Positions 25,701 to 36,030 of a DNA stretch of 37,500 nucleotides are shown here, piece after piece. The translations under genes and the position numbers were made by a program. Positions within the stretch are counted from its first letter, which is position 1. Every line of letters starts with the position of its first letter. Origin of the DNA: Trachelipus rathkii (lineage: Eukaryota > Arthropoda > Malacostraca > Isopoda > Trachelipodidae); contig JABUQX010103437.1 in assembly GCA_015478945.1 (NCBI GenBank), forward strand, positions 1 through 37,500, in the 5' to 3' direction. The notes under the pieces are model-generated. The model was given only the letters and a program-made list of their open reading frames with translations. It was not told the origin of the DNA and ran no database searches.

Positions 25701-26550
25701 TCTGGTGACAATAAGCGTCGTAACAAGATTGATACTATCGAGTGATAGTTAATTATAACACTTTTATAATATGATAATATTTATAGTTATAATATTTATT
25801 ATATATTTTTTTATCTCTTCTATTTTGTAATAGAAAATTGGTACTCTGCTAGACAATTTTTAGTTTTGGTGTAGTTTTATATGCAAGTAAGTCTTAAGGA
25901 ATACGTCTTTTCACAGGAGAGCGTCTGAATAACTTACATTCCCTGGTGTCCGCAATAAAGCTACCAGATTGATACTCTACCAGGCACATCACGCACTCTG
26001 AGCACGAAATTAGTGTCTGAGTATTTTACAAAGAAATCATTAAGTTGTAAACAAATAGCATTCGGAGTCGAAGCACTTTCTGTGATAATTAGTTGGCACC
26101 ACTCTAGCTAATTTAGTCAGGTGTTTGCGTATTTTCTTGCAAGAACGCTCTAAAAAATACCTGGATTCTGGTGACGCACAAGGCGGGTAGTAGACTAATA
26201 TACATAACCACCTCTCCGGGATCCTGAGTGTTCTTAACAAGTGCTTAACCCGCTCTTTGGTCTTTGACGGTTTCGACGATAGGAGAATGCATATGTCGCA
26301 ACAAAGTTATCATTCACCGAAACCATCCAACGTCACTTCTACACACGTAATATATTGCCGCTCGCGCTGTACCCTAGGTGAGTATAAGGCCAGAAGTCGG
26401 TTTGTGGCGAGTTACGTTCTTTGAGAAGAAACCGTCCTAAATAACTCACCAGTCCTCGGTGGTAAGCAATAAAAGCGTAGTGCGAGCTTTTAGGTATACC
26501 TGTTTAAAGGTTATATCGAGAGCCATCACAAAGAAATCTAAAGTCAAAAG
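22700..26550 (+). repeat. Satellite array, intermediate preservation
   Basis: Monomers can be followed more continuously. Examples are 23,660-23,760 (GGTTTATCTTTGAAGATGC, TGGTATGTAGCAC, AAGCGTAGTGGAGCTTAGG) and 24,150-24,290 (TTGGACTCACTAGG, TTAGGCAAGGTG, GAGAAGAACTC, CGTAGTCGTAGGCCTTAGG). Around 26.2-26.4 kb the sequence becomes GC-richer and hard to align. No gene is seen. Confidence 0.75.
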
Positions 26551-29500
26551 AATAAAGCAGCCCGGCGGGCATCCCATGAATAAAGGTCCTTTTCACGTAA
26601 TAACTTGGACTGCCTAGGTAATTTATAGGCAGGTGTTTTGACAGGTATCTTACTTTTGAGAACTCATAAAATACTTCATTCTGGTGTACCCATTTAAGTG
26701 TACAAATCGCGGTAAGTCCGTTATATAGCCTAGTGTTATAACAAGAAATCTTAAAGTTGAAAAATTAGCCTCATACTAAAGTCATTTACATATAAAATTG
26801 GCACTCCCTAGGTAACCACAGGCGTGTTTGGATGGTATGTTCCTTTGCAGAACTCTAAATATTACATTCGGTGTAGCAAATAGAAGCGATAGGTCGGCTT
26901 TACGAGTATATATCGTTTAAAGTGTTATAACAAAGATAACTAACATAAAGTAAAAATTAGCATTCATAACTAAATCACTTTCATGTAATAATTTGACCCC
27001 TTAGTAAATTTAGGCAGGTTTTTAAGGTATCTTTTTTGAAGACGTCTCAAATTATAACTTACGTTACAAAGAATTCTGCGCGCATACAGTACAACAGGAT
27101 AAGTAGAGCTATAGGTAAAAGACTATGTTAAAGTGTATATATAAAACAGGAAATCTAAAGTTGATACAAAATTAGGCATTCATAACTAGTACACTTTCTA
27201 TCGATAAATAAATATGAGACTCACTCGGGTAATTAATTAGGGAGAGTGTTTGACGTATTATCTTTGGAAGCACTCTAAATGCTATAACATTCTGGTAGAT
27301 AAGAATAAAGCAGTAGTAAAGACAAGGCTAGCGATATTTTCGTTTTAAGTGTTATCCACCCATAAAAGCAGATCTAAAAAGTTGAAAACTTAGCATCCAA
27401 TTCGACTAAACTCAATTCATGGTACGAATTAATATCCCCGAGGTAATTAGCCATGATGTTTATCCATCTTCTTGAAAGTAAGCTCTAAAAGTATCTACTT
27501 CTGGTGTAGCATACGCGTGTACGAGCTGTAGTATATCGTTACAAACAGTGTTTATCACGAAAGGCGCAATTCTAAGTTGCAGAAAAAATGTCGAGCATAA
27601 CTTAAATCAAATATTTTATTATATTGCCTCCTATAGGTAACTTTATTAGGAGCAAGGGCTAGTCCTTTAGAGAGGTATCATACTCACTCTTGAAAATCCT
27701 CAATTATAAGCTTCTTCTGGTGTAAGCATAAAGCGTAGATCGATGCTTAGGTATACAGTACGTGTTGAGAGTGGTAGTGGAACAAAGAATCTAAAGTTGA
27801 AAAATCTAAATCACTTTCAATGAATAATTTGGACTGCTAGGTAATTTAGGCAGGTGCTTTGAATTTCTTTGAAAGAATCTAAAATACTTACAGTCCGCTG
27901 GATATATAAGGCGTATCAGCGCATTAGGTAGTTAGAAAGAGTCGTCTAAAATAGAAGTGTTATATACAGAAATCTATAAGTCAAAGAAATTTAGCACGTA
28001 CTTAGCTACAATTCACTTTCCATGCGTTGACTCAGGTAATGTAATCGACCCAATGTCTCTACACCCCGGAGCTCACTCTTTGAGACGTTTAAATACTGAC
28101 AATCTGGGTTTAGTTCAATAAAGCGTAGTCGAGCTTATAGGTATGTCGTTTTAAATGTTATAATTGGAAATTCTGTGAATATTTCCCATCTAGTCATCAA
28201 ATCACCTTGCATAATTTACTGATAGCTAAGAGATTCTGCCAACTATAAATTAGGGTTGTCCTAGCACCAGAATTATATCCCTTCTGGTGTAGCATAGAAG
28301 CGTAGTGGAGCTAGGTATACTGCATTTAAGTGTTATAAACAAATGAAATCTAAAGTTGAATAAAATTAGCAATTCATACTAATCACTTTCTGTATCATTT
28401 GGGACTCTAGGCAAATTTAGCAGGTGTTTAAGTATCATAGCTTTGAAGAGCTCTAAAATTACTTTAACTGCTGGTGTAGCAATAAACGTTGTCGCGAGCT
28501 AGGTGTCGTTTAAGTGTATATGCCCCACACTACCGAAAAATCTAACCGTTCAAACCAAACGTTAGCATCTCATTAACACGTAACACCATCACTCTCCATC
28601 CCTCATCTTCTGGAACTCTAAGAGCCACCTAATTACGGGCAGGTGTTTGACGGTAATTCGTTTGAAGGAAGATCTAAATACTTAATCTGGTGTAACAATA
28701 GATAAGCGTATCGAGGTAGGTTTCGTTGTTTAAGTGTTTATAGTACAAAAAAATTCTACAAGTTTGATCATCTATGCATTAATTTAAAATCACTTTCATG
28801 TAATCATTTGGGTAGATTAATTCTTTTAAAAAGTTAGTTATTCGACTTATAATGAACTTACATTGCGGTGTAGCATATAAAGTGTAGTTCGAGCTTAGGA
28901 TATTGTTTTGAAAGTGTTATACACAATAAAAATCTAACGGTTGAACGAAAAATAGCAATTCATCTAAAACTAGACTTTCAATGTATAATAACCAGGTAAT
29001 TTAGGCAAGGGTGGTTCTGAGGTATCTTCTTGAAGAATTGAAGAATACCAACTTCTGGTGTAGCAATAAACGTATTCGAGCTTAGGTATATCATAGCTCG
29101 TCTTTAAGTGTTAATCACAAAGAAATCTAAAGTTGAAAAAATTAGCATTCATACTAATCACTTTCGATGCTAAGTGACATTTGGACCTCCTAGGTAATAT
29201 TGGCATCTGTTTGCGGTATCTATAGCTTGTAGAATCTAAAATACTTACATTCTGGTGTACGTCACATCACACACGTCGAGCTTAGGATAATCGTTTAAAG
29301 TGTTAATAGACAAAGAAATGCTAAAGTCAAAAACATTAGCACTCTTCTAAATCACTTTCATGGTAATAATTATATTTGACTCTAGTAGAATTTCAGGCAG
29401 GTGTGTTAAGGTATCTTCTTTGAAGAACTCTAAAAAATACTTACATTTTGTGTAAGGACAATAAAGCGTAGTCGAAGCTTATTAGGTATATCGTTTTAAG

Positions 29501-30124
29501 GTGTTTTATAACAAAGAAATCTCAAGTTTGAAAAAATTAGATTCATACCAAGATCACTTTCAATATAATATCTTGGACTCCTCAGGTAATTAGGAGGTGT
29601 CTTGAAGTATATTAATTTGAAGGAACTCTAAATAGTTGTTTATTCTGGTGTAGCCAACAAGCGTAGTGGGAGCTTAGGTATCATGTTTTACAGTTGTTAT
29701 AGATCGAAGAATCTACATGCTAATAGAAAATTAGCATCAATACTAAGCACTCGATCTTTCATGTAATAATTTGGACTCCTAGGTAAATTTAGCAGGTTAT
29801 GTTCTAACTGTAAGCCTATCTTTTGAGCGAATTCGTAATATTCTTACATTCTGGTCTTACAGCAATAAAGCGGCGCGACTTATTTACGCTATGACCTGCG
29901 TCCGTCTTTAAAGTGTAATTACAAAGAAATTAAGTTGAAAAAATTAGCATTCATACCACATCACTTTCATATACATTTATTTGGACTCCTAGTAATCTAG
30001 GCGCGTATTGAAGTACTTCTTTGAAGAAGCTTAAAATACTTTCTTCTGGTGTAGCAATAAGCGTAGTGGAGCTTAGTTAGGTACTTCGTTTTAAGTGTTA
30101 TAGCAAAGAAATTAAAAGTTGAAA

Positions 30125-30200
30125 GTTATTAATATTTTTTAGCTATTGGCAGTGGGACGGGAGGAGGAAGGGGGGGGTCAGTGGCGAGTGTAATAACTCT
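30125..30200. other. G-rich interruption inside a monomer
   Basis: After GAAAGTTATTAATATTTTT the sequence becomes GGGACGGGAGGAGGAAGGGG with a run of G, then satellite resumes at TTTGGACTCTAGG. The normal AATTAGCATTC..TTTCATG block is replaced. It may be a small insertion or a low-quality base-call stretch. Confidence 0.5.
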
Positions 30201-30783
30201 TTGGACTCTAGGTAGTCTAGCAGGTAAATTATAGGAGTACAATTTATTAACTTCACATTCTGTGTTTGAATTATATGCAGTGTCATACAATCGTATTAGC
30301 TATAAAGCACACAGATCTAAAGTCTGAAAAAAGATTACGCACTCATACTACAATCGACTTTCATAGTAATAATTGGACTCCTAGGTAAATTAGGCAGGTG
30401 TTTGAGTATCTTCTTTAAGAACTCTAAATCCTTACATTCTGGTGTAAGCTTAAAAGTCGAGCTCTGGTATATCGTTTTAAGTGTTATTATAAAAGAATTC
30501 TAAAGTTGAAAAAATTAAGCATTCATACTCAATCAACTTTCATGTAACTATGTTGGACTCTAGAGTAATTTACGGGCAGGTCTTTGAGGTATCTTCTTAT
30601 TGAAGAACTCTAAAATACCTTATCATTCTGCGGTAGCAATAAGCGTAGTCAGTTAGGTAAAAATGTCCAGAAACGTTAAAAGGACAAAAAATATTAAGTT
30701 AAAAAATTGATCATACAAAATCACTTTCATGTAATTAATTGGACTCTAGGATTAATGTGTAGGCAGGGTTTGATGTATTCTTT

Positions 30784-30915
30784 GACACGCAACCGTCTAC
30801 TAAACCCTACCTCTACCACTTCCTGCTCCGCTCACGCCAATACAAACGTAAGCCTGCGGCCTCCTCAGGTATCCCCAACCTGCTCTCTCAAGTGTTTCAC
30901 TCCCCCCCACAAGAA
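30784..30915. other. C-rich interruption replacing part of a monomer
   Basis: Between TATTCTTTGA (about 30,776) and CAGAGAGTTG (about 30,920) the expected AAGAACTC to AACAAAGAAATC part is replaced by C-rich sequence such as CTACCTCTACCACTTCCTGC. Only scraps such as CAAGTGTTTCAC fit the monomer. The length is close to what the missing part would occupy. Corrupted base calling or replacement therefore explains it better than a clean insertion. The 77-codon frame at 30,707-30,940 arises from it. Confidence 0.5.
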
Positions 30916-32384
30916 GATCTCAGAGAGTTGTAAAAAATAGTATTTCAGATTACTAAATCACTTTCAATAAAGTAATATTTTGATCCCTAGGTAATTAGAC
31001 GCCAGAGTGTTGATGGTATCTTCTTTGAAGAACTCTAAAATACTTAACATTCTGGTGTAGCAAAAACGATGTGAGGTTTTAGGTTATGATTTTAAGATGT
31101 TAACTAATAACAGAAATCTAAAGTAAAAAATTTAGCATTCATAGTTTAACTCACTTTCATGGTAATAATTTAGGACTCACTGAGGTTATATTATAGGCAG
31201 GTGTTTGAGGTATCTTCTTTAGAAGACTCTACAAACTACATCGGTGTAAGCATAGAATTCGATAGTTGAGCTTACGTATTATAGCGTTTTAAAGAATAGT
31301 TATCGATTTGTTTACAAGGAATTCTAAAGTTGAAAAGAAAATTGCATTCATAACTAATCACTTTCATGTAAATAATTTGGACTCCTGGTAACATTGGCAA
31401 GTGTTTGAGGTATGTTCTTTGAAGAACCTTAAAATAGCTTACATTCTGGTGTAGCATAAAGCGTTGTCGAGCTTAGGAATATCATCGTTTAAAGTGTTAT
31501 ACAAAGAAATCTACAAGTTAGAAACATTTTCATGGCTAAATATTTACGTTTCATGTAAAATTATGGACTCCTGTAATTTTAGGCAGGTGTTTTGAGGTAT
31601 CTTCATTTGAAGAAGAACTCTAAAATATTACATTCTGGTGTAGCAATAAAGCGTAGTCAGCTTAGGTATATCGTTTTATTAGGGTTATATTAAAAGAAAT
31701 TAAAGTTAATAAAAAATTAGCCATTCATACTAAAATCACTTTCATGTAATAATCTGGAATCCTAGGTAATTTAGGCAGGTGTTTGAGTATTCTTCTTTAA
31801 CTAAAATACTTACATTCTGTGTATTATAAGAAAGCGTAGTCGAGCTTAAGTATTTCGTTTTAAGTGTTTATAACAAAAAAATCTAACGTTGAAAAAATTA
31901 GCTTTCATACTAAATCATTTCATGTAATATTTTGGACTCCTAGATAATTTGGCAGGTGTTTGAGGGTATCTCTTTTAAAGAACTCTAAAATAACTTACAT
32001 TCTGGTGTAGATTAATAGCGTAGTTTGATTTTCGGTCAATCGTTTAAGTGATCCTTATAACAAAGAAACTAATTGAAAAAAAGTTTAGCATTCATATGAA
32101 TATATCCTTTTCATTATTATATTTGGACTCTAGGTATTTTAAGCAGGTGTTTGAGGTATCTTCTGAAGAAACTCTAGTAAATATTACTTCTGCGTGTTAG
32201 CAAATAAAGGCGTCAGCTGTGTGCTTAGTTCTTTCAACGTAATCGAGTCATGACGAGAGATCACAAGAAATCTATCAAAAATCTATGTAGTGGAATCTAC
32301 TAATCATTTCAGATGTAATAATTGGACTCCTAGGTAAATTATTTAGGCGGTGTTGTTGAGGTACATTCTTGAAGATACTCTAAC

Positions 32385-32604
32385 CTTAATAACAGCTGGC
32401 AAATCAAATAAATTTAAAGATCATCTACATAAAAATTTAACAGTCCCAAATGATAAAAGAACATGGGAAATCAAAAAAATTACCCAACTTCCAAAAACAA
32501 TACTCCGATCCTAACTGAAGTCCTAAAAGGCATCAACAACTCTTGAGCTTCCCATCATCCAAAATACTAAATATCCTACAAATTCTAGCCTATTGCATTA
32601 CAGA
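32385..32604. mobile_element. ~220-bp insertion inside one satellite monomer
   Basis: The satellite stops after GAAGATACTCTAACCTTA and resumes at GTATAGTCCGAGCTTAGG. The intervening sequence is A/C-rich and unlike the monomer. It increases the anchor spacing to about 398 bp instead of about 195. It replaces roughly the TTCTGGTGTAGCAATAAAG part. One frame is open for 42 codons (32,386-32,514), including KRTWEIKKITQLPKTIL, and a second frame continues with ILTEVLKGINNS. This suggests a frame-broken coding remnant, perhaps of a transposon. No terminal repeats or target duplication are clear, and no protein family is recognised. Confidence 0.45.
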
Positions 32605-33560
32605 TGTATAGTCCGAGCTTAGGTATATCGTTATATAAGTGTTATATTCAAAAAGAAATCTGACATAGTGAAACAATTAGCATTCAATACTAATCATTCT
32701 CATGTAATAATTTGGACTCCTAGGTAATTAGGCAGGTTTGTTTGAGGTATCGTTTCTTTGAAGAACTACCTAAAATACTTTACCACATCTCCTGGTTGTA
32801 CGCATAAAGACGTAGTCGATGCATTAGGTATAGTCGTTTTAATGTGTTATAAATTAAACAAAGAAAAGCTAAAGTTGAAAAAAATTAGATTCATACTAAA
32901 TTTAGAGAATCCTCAAAATATTATTAGGACTCAAACTAGATTAACTAAGAACCAACAAACGGACTAATTATTCTCTTTGAAGAAATTTGAAAGCCAATTC
33001 GAACCAACATTATCGTGGTAGCAAATTAAATGCAAAGTCGAAGCATTAGGTATGAATCGTTATTTAAAGGTTGAGACAACAGGATAATATAACTCAAAAA
33101 AAATTAGCACTCATTTACAGTCACTAATGTTAGTAGTGTATGTATAATTTTGGGACTGCCTAGGTAATTGTAGGTCAATGGTGATTTAAGGTAAATTTAT
33201 TTTTTTGTCTAGCATTCTAAAATTACTTATCACTTATCATATTCCCTGCTGTAGCGTTACTGGAGCTTAGAGTATATTAAAAATATTTCTTTTCTTATAA
33301 AAAAAAATCAATTCAATCTAAAGTTTGAAAAAAATTAGCATTCATTAACCTAGGAACGCAACTTTCACATGGTAAAGATTTGGATCATTTAGGTGGTATC
33401 CGTAGGGGCGGCAGAGCGCCCTTTGAAGTATCTTTCTTTGAAGAACTCTAAACTAAAAATATACATGTAACATCTTATATGCACACACATACAAAAAAAC
33501 AAATAATTAGTAAATAGTCAAGGTCACACACCGCTAATAGTATATTTCGTTTATAAGTGT

Positions 33561-33990
33561 GGCTCGCGATGCCGACGGGGGACAGAGGGGGGGACACCGC
33601 CTCAGAATATACCCCGGAGAGGGATGGTCGGAGGAACCCCAGCGACACACACCAAAGAGCACGCAAAGAGCGGGTGTTCCGGAGACCCCTTCCCGGAGGG
33701 GGGGGGGGAATTAGTCCCCCCGACGTAGTCCACTCTCCTAGGAGCGCCGCAATTCACCCGAACCCCGACTCCTGCCCACTCTTTCGCGGTTTACATACCC
33801 CTATGGGGTCATTATACTTTAGGTTAAAAAAAAAATTTACGTTCAAAAAAAAAAAATAAAAAAAAAAAAACAAAAAAGTTAAATCCCATCCTTAGAATTT
33901 ATAATAAAATTCACAAATATAATTAATTTATGTTTTACTTGTAGGACCTGCCCGTCTCGTTACGCTACACATCTGTGAGCATTAAACAAA
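33561..33990 (+). repeat. GC-rich dispersed repeat, copy C, at the array boundary
   Basis: The satellite runs to TATTTCGTTTATAAGTGT and the element begins immediately with GGCTCGCGATGCCGACGGGG. Ordered matches to copy A (reverse strand) are GGGGGACAGAGG, ACCCCGGAGAGGG, GGAACCCCAGCGACAC, CACCAAAGAG and the G-run / ATTAGT / C-run hairpin. Matches to B are the hairpin, GACTCCTGC, GCGGTTTA and GTTTTACTTGTAGGACC (33,931-33,947). An A-rich tract (about 33,825-33,877) follows the GC-rich body. A 100-codon frame (33,557-33,859) crosses it, reading GGGGGISPPDVVHS at the hairpin and ending in a lysine run. The shared GGISPP-type frame hints at former coding sequence. A non-LTR retrotransposon 3' end is possible but unproven. 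Confidence 0.6.
33703..33721 (+). other. G-run / C-run hairpin in copy C
   Basis: A run of eleven G (33,698-33,708) is followed by AATTAGT and six C (33,716-33,721), giving a strong G:C stem. It matches the hairpin at 8688-8706 in copy B. The long G-run may also form other G-rich structures or be a length-miscalled homopolymer. Confidence 0.6.
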
Positions 33991-34215
33991 AAATCTGAAC
34001 CCAATTGCTATTCCATATATATATGATTATAAATTAATATACTATAATACTATATACTCCTAATCATAACTATATCATGTTATATATTTGTATAGTAGGT
34101 ATATAGACTAGTATACTACTCATATATATATATATCTATATATATATTATATTCATTTATATATCACTATATATTATATTATATGATACTAATAATGTTA
34201 ATTATCAAATACAAC
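33991..34215. repeat. AT-rich linker and (TA)n tract after copy C
   Basis: TATATA-rich simple sequence from about 34,015 to 34,210, in the same relative position as the TA tract after copy B. No gene is present. Confidence 0.6.
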
Positions 34216-34400
34216 TAAAAAATTAAATATAAATGAATTTGAAATTATATCAATTTAAGCTGAAAAAATATAAAAACTAAAGCTATCTATTTGCTGATGA
34301 AGTTTCTAGACGAAAAAAATTCTTCTAGATTTTTTTTACCTAATATGAAAAATATTTCACATCAACTGCTTAATTACTAAATAACTAAAGGTCATTCTAA
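34216..34400 (+). repeat. Downstream tail shared with 9.25-9.50 kb
   Basis: GAATTTGAAATTATATC, GAAAAAATATAAAAAC, TTTTTTTTACCTA and ATGAAAAATATTTCACAT match the segment after copy B in order. The repeated segment therefore spans about 800 bp on each side. Two TCTAGA sites lie 13 bp apart at about 34,306-34,330. Confidence 0.5.
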
Positions 34401-34880
34401 GAAGCGACACAGATTCTACGACGTATTACACAAGCACCCTAGTCCACGGTTCCATCATACTACGTATCATAACTATAAGATACATATTGTCAGTACTAAG
34501 CTATTTAGTAACTAGTATATATCATATTGAATTATAGTATAAGTAGGTCATACTTAAGTATCTTAGAGAAGTAAGGTACAAATAAAAATAACAACCTACC
34601 ATAAGTAGAATTTCATATCAATACACGCTACTATTTTATATATATATCTGATATACATCATATATATTATATATCTGGAAGTCTTAGGTAGAGTTTTTGG
34701 GAATTTGTTTTATTCCGGATTATACTCGTCCTATTAATTATTGTTGGCTCACTGGGACAAATATGGATAAATGAAGAAGAAGGAAATAATTTAAATTTCC
34801 TTTTGCTTTATTTTAACCTGTCCAACAAATACTTTACTTACCACTACTATGGTATCAATTTGAAAAAAATTTTCTAAGCT
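34401..34880. other. AT-rich sequence, no gene seen
   Basis: Mixed AT-rich DNA with TA simple sequence at 34,640-34,675. No open frame, RNA gene or repeat of the window is recognised. Confidence 0.5.
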
Positions 34881-34997
34881 CACACACAACACACAACCAC
34901 ACACACACATCACACACACACACACACACACACACACATCACACACACAACTACACACACACAACAGCATCACTAACACACACACGCACACACACAG
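34881..34997. repeat. (CA)n microsatellite
   Basis: Nearly continuous CA dinucleotides with a few interruptions (CAACACAC, CATCACAC). The 66-codon cysteine/valine-rich frame on the - strand at 34,791-34,991 is only a translation of this repeat. Confidence 0.95.
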
Positions 34998-35044
34998 AAT
35001 AATATAAAAAATAAGTTTTTAATTTATTTCTATATCTTTATTAT

Positions 35045-35125
35045 AAATTATATATATATATATATAATATATACTATAAATATCTATTATAATTATATAT
35101 ATAATATATATATACTATATATAAT
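35045..35125. repeat. (TA)n microsatellite
   Basis: Interrupted TATATA repeat. The next 200 bases (to about 35,340) are AT-rich with no recognisable feature. Confidence 0.8.
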
Positions 35126-35344
35126 TTTTACTTATTCACTTCCAAAATTCTTTCTTTTAGAATCTAAATTGTTAAAATTGTACCACTCAAGACCTCCAAT
35201 ATTTTATATTATGAACTCAACAATTTTTACTATTATGCTTCTCAGGTTTAAATTTATGCTTTACATTGCAAGCCATCTTTTCATCAGCATCGAGAATAGG
35301 ATTGGTACTGACTAAAAATAATTACACAAAAAATTAATATTTTT

Positions 35345-35515
35345 ACCTAAACTAACTTAACCTAACCTACCCAACAAACTAACCTAACCTAAAAAGTCAA
35401 AAATAATTTAACATAATCTAAAGTAACATTCAAAAATAATCTAGAGCATAACCTTACATAATTTACATAAGCTAACGTAAAAATAAAAAATAATCTAAGC
35501 CTAAAGCTAAAAAAA
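35345..35515. repeat. Degenerate CCTAA (telomere-type) repeat block
   Basis: ACTTAACCTAACCTACCC and ACTAACCTAACCTAAAAAG carry the insect/arthropod telomeric pentamer CCTAA (TTAGG on the other strand). The block then degrades into ATAATCTAAAG, ATAACCTTACATAA and AAGCTAACG units up to about 35,500. It lies between microsatellites, so it is an interstitial telomere-like tract and not a telomere end. It is the best clue to the organism. Confidence 0.65.
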
Positions 35516-35525
35516 AAAAATAAAC

Positions 35526-35560
35526 CTCTCTCTCTCTCTCTCCTCTCTCTCTCGTCCTCT
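35526..35560. repeat. (CT)n microsatellite
   Basis: CTCTCTCTCT with small interruptions, directly after a poly-A run. Confidence 0.9.
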
Positions 35561-35564
35561 AGCT

Positions 35565-35705
35565 CTATATCATATATAATACTTAAAATAACTATATATA
35601 GTTGCTATATATATATTATCCAGTCGGTATATATTTCAAGAGTATATATAATATATTATATATATATGATATTATATGATATATGATACACGTATATATA
35701 ATATG
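35565..35705. repeat. (TA)n-rich tract
   Basis: Interrupted TA repeats with ATATGATA variants. The following 35,706-35,865 is short non-repetitive sequence without a gene. Confidence 0.75.
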
Positions 35706-35813
35706 AAGATTCGGACTTCAAACTTAATGCGTCTGAAGGAGGATCTCGTTTAGATCGGAAGCTCACGCTCCTACACCATTGAAGACCTTTCATGATTTGT
35801 AGCTTTGATCAAT

Positions 35814-35827
35814 ACTTAACGTTAAGT
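35814..35827. other. 14-bp perfect palindrome
   Basis: ACTTAACGTTAAGT is self-complementary. It could be a protein-binding site or chance in AT-rich DNA; no neighbouring motif supports either. Confidence 0.35.
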
Positions 35828-35865
35828 TGAAGTGCTTATTATTATACTTAAGGCCTTTATATAAT

Positions 35866-35904
35866 TATAAGTATTATATATATAATATATACTATATTAT
35901 AAAT

Positions 35905-35942
<38 letters not shown>

Positions 35943-36000
35943 GTATATATATATAATCATAATATATATATATAATATTATCTATATATATATATAATTG
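35866..36000. repeat. (TA)n microsatellite
   Basis: Long TATATA runs with short interruptions, immediately before the first copy of the direct repeat at 36,031. Confidence 0.85.
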
Positions 36001-36030
36001 TATTTAAATTAATTTCTGAGATTTAATTGT

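Larger units (their letters stand above)
26551..33560 (+). repeat. Best-preserved part of the ~183-bp satellite array
   Basis: Here the monomer is obvious. From one arbitrary start, the order of blocks is TCTAAAGTTGAAAAAATTAG, CATACTAAATCACTTTCATG, TTTGGACTCCTAGGTAA, TTTAGGCAGGTGTTTGAGG, TATCTTCTTTGAAGAACTC, TAAAATACTTACATTCTGG, TGTAGCAATAAAGCG, TAGTCGAGCTTAGG and TATATCGTTTTAAGTG. The consensus is about 183 bp, 31% GC, with more G than C on this strand. From 29,078 to 32,216 sixteen anchor intervals average about 196 bp, so insertions outnumber deletions. All monomers are head-to-tail in the + direction, and no higher-order unit was noticed. The length is close to a nucleosome repeat, common for centromeric or pericentromeric satellites. 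That function is inference only, and I do not recognise the family. Confidence 0.9.

Noticed and set aside
31585..31625. Heat-shock element in the monomer
   Set aside because: The TTC and GAA triplets are three bases apart where an HSE needs two, and the following GAA is a direct and not inverted repeat.
26551..33560. CRISPR array
   Set aside because: The whole unit of about 183 bp repeats with no unique spacers between short repeats, and the window is clearly eukaryotic in character.
33557..33859. 100-codon open frame as a gene
   Set aside because: It begins across the satellite boundary, spans the repeat copy C and ends in an A-run read as lysines. At most it preserves an old transposon frame.
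34791..34991. Cysteine/valine-rich protein on the minus strand
   Set aside because: It is a translation of the CA microsatellite.
35750..35790. Resemblance to a sequencing adapter (AGATCGGAAG)
   Set aside because: Only ten bases match before the sequence diverges, and the surroundings continue as ordinary genomic DNA.
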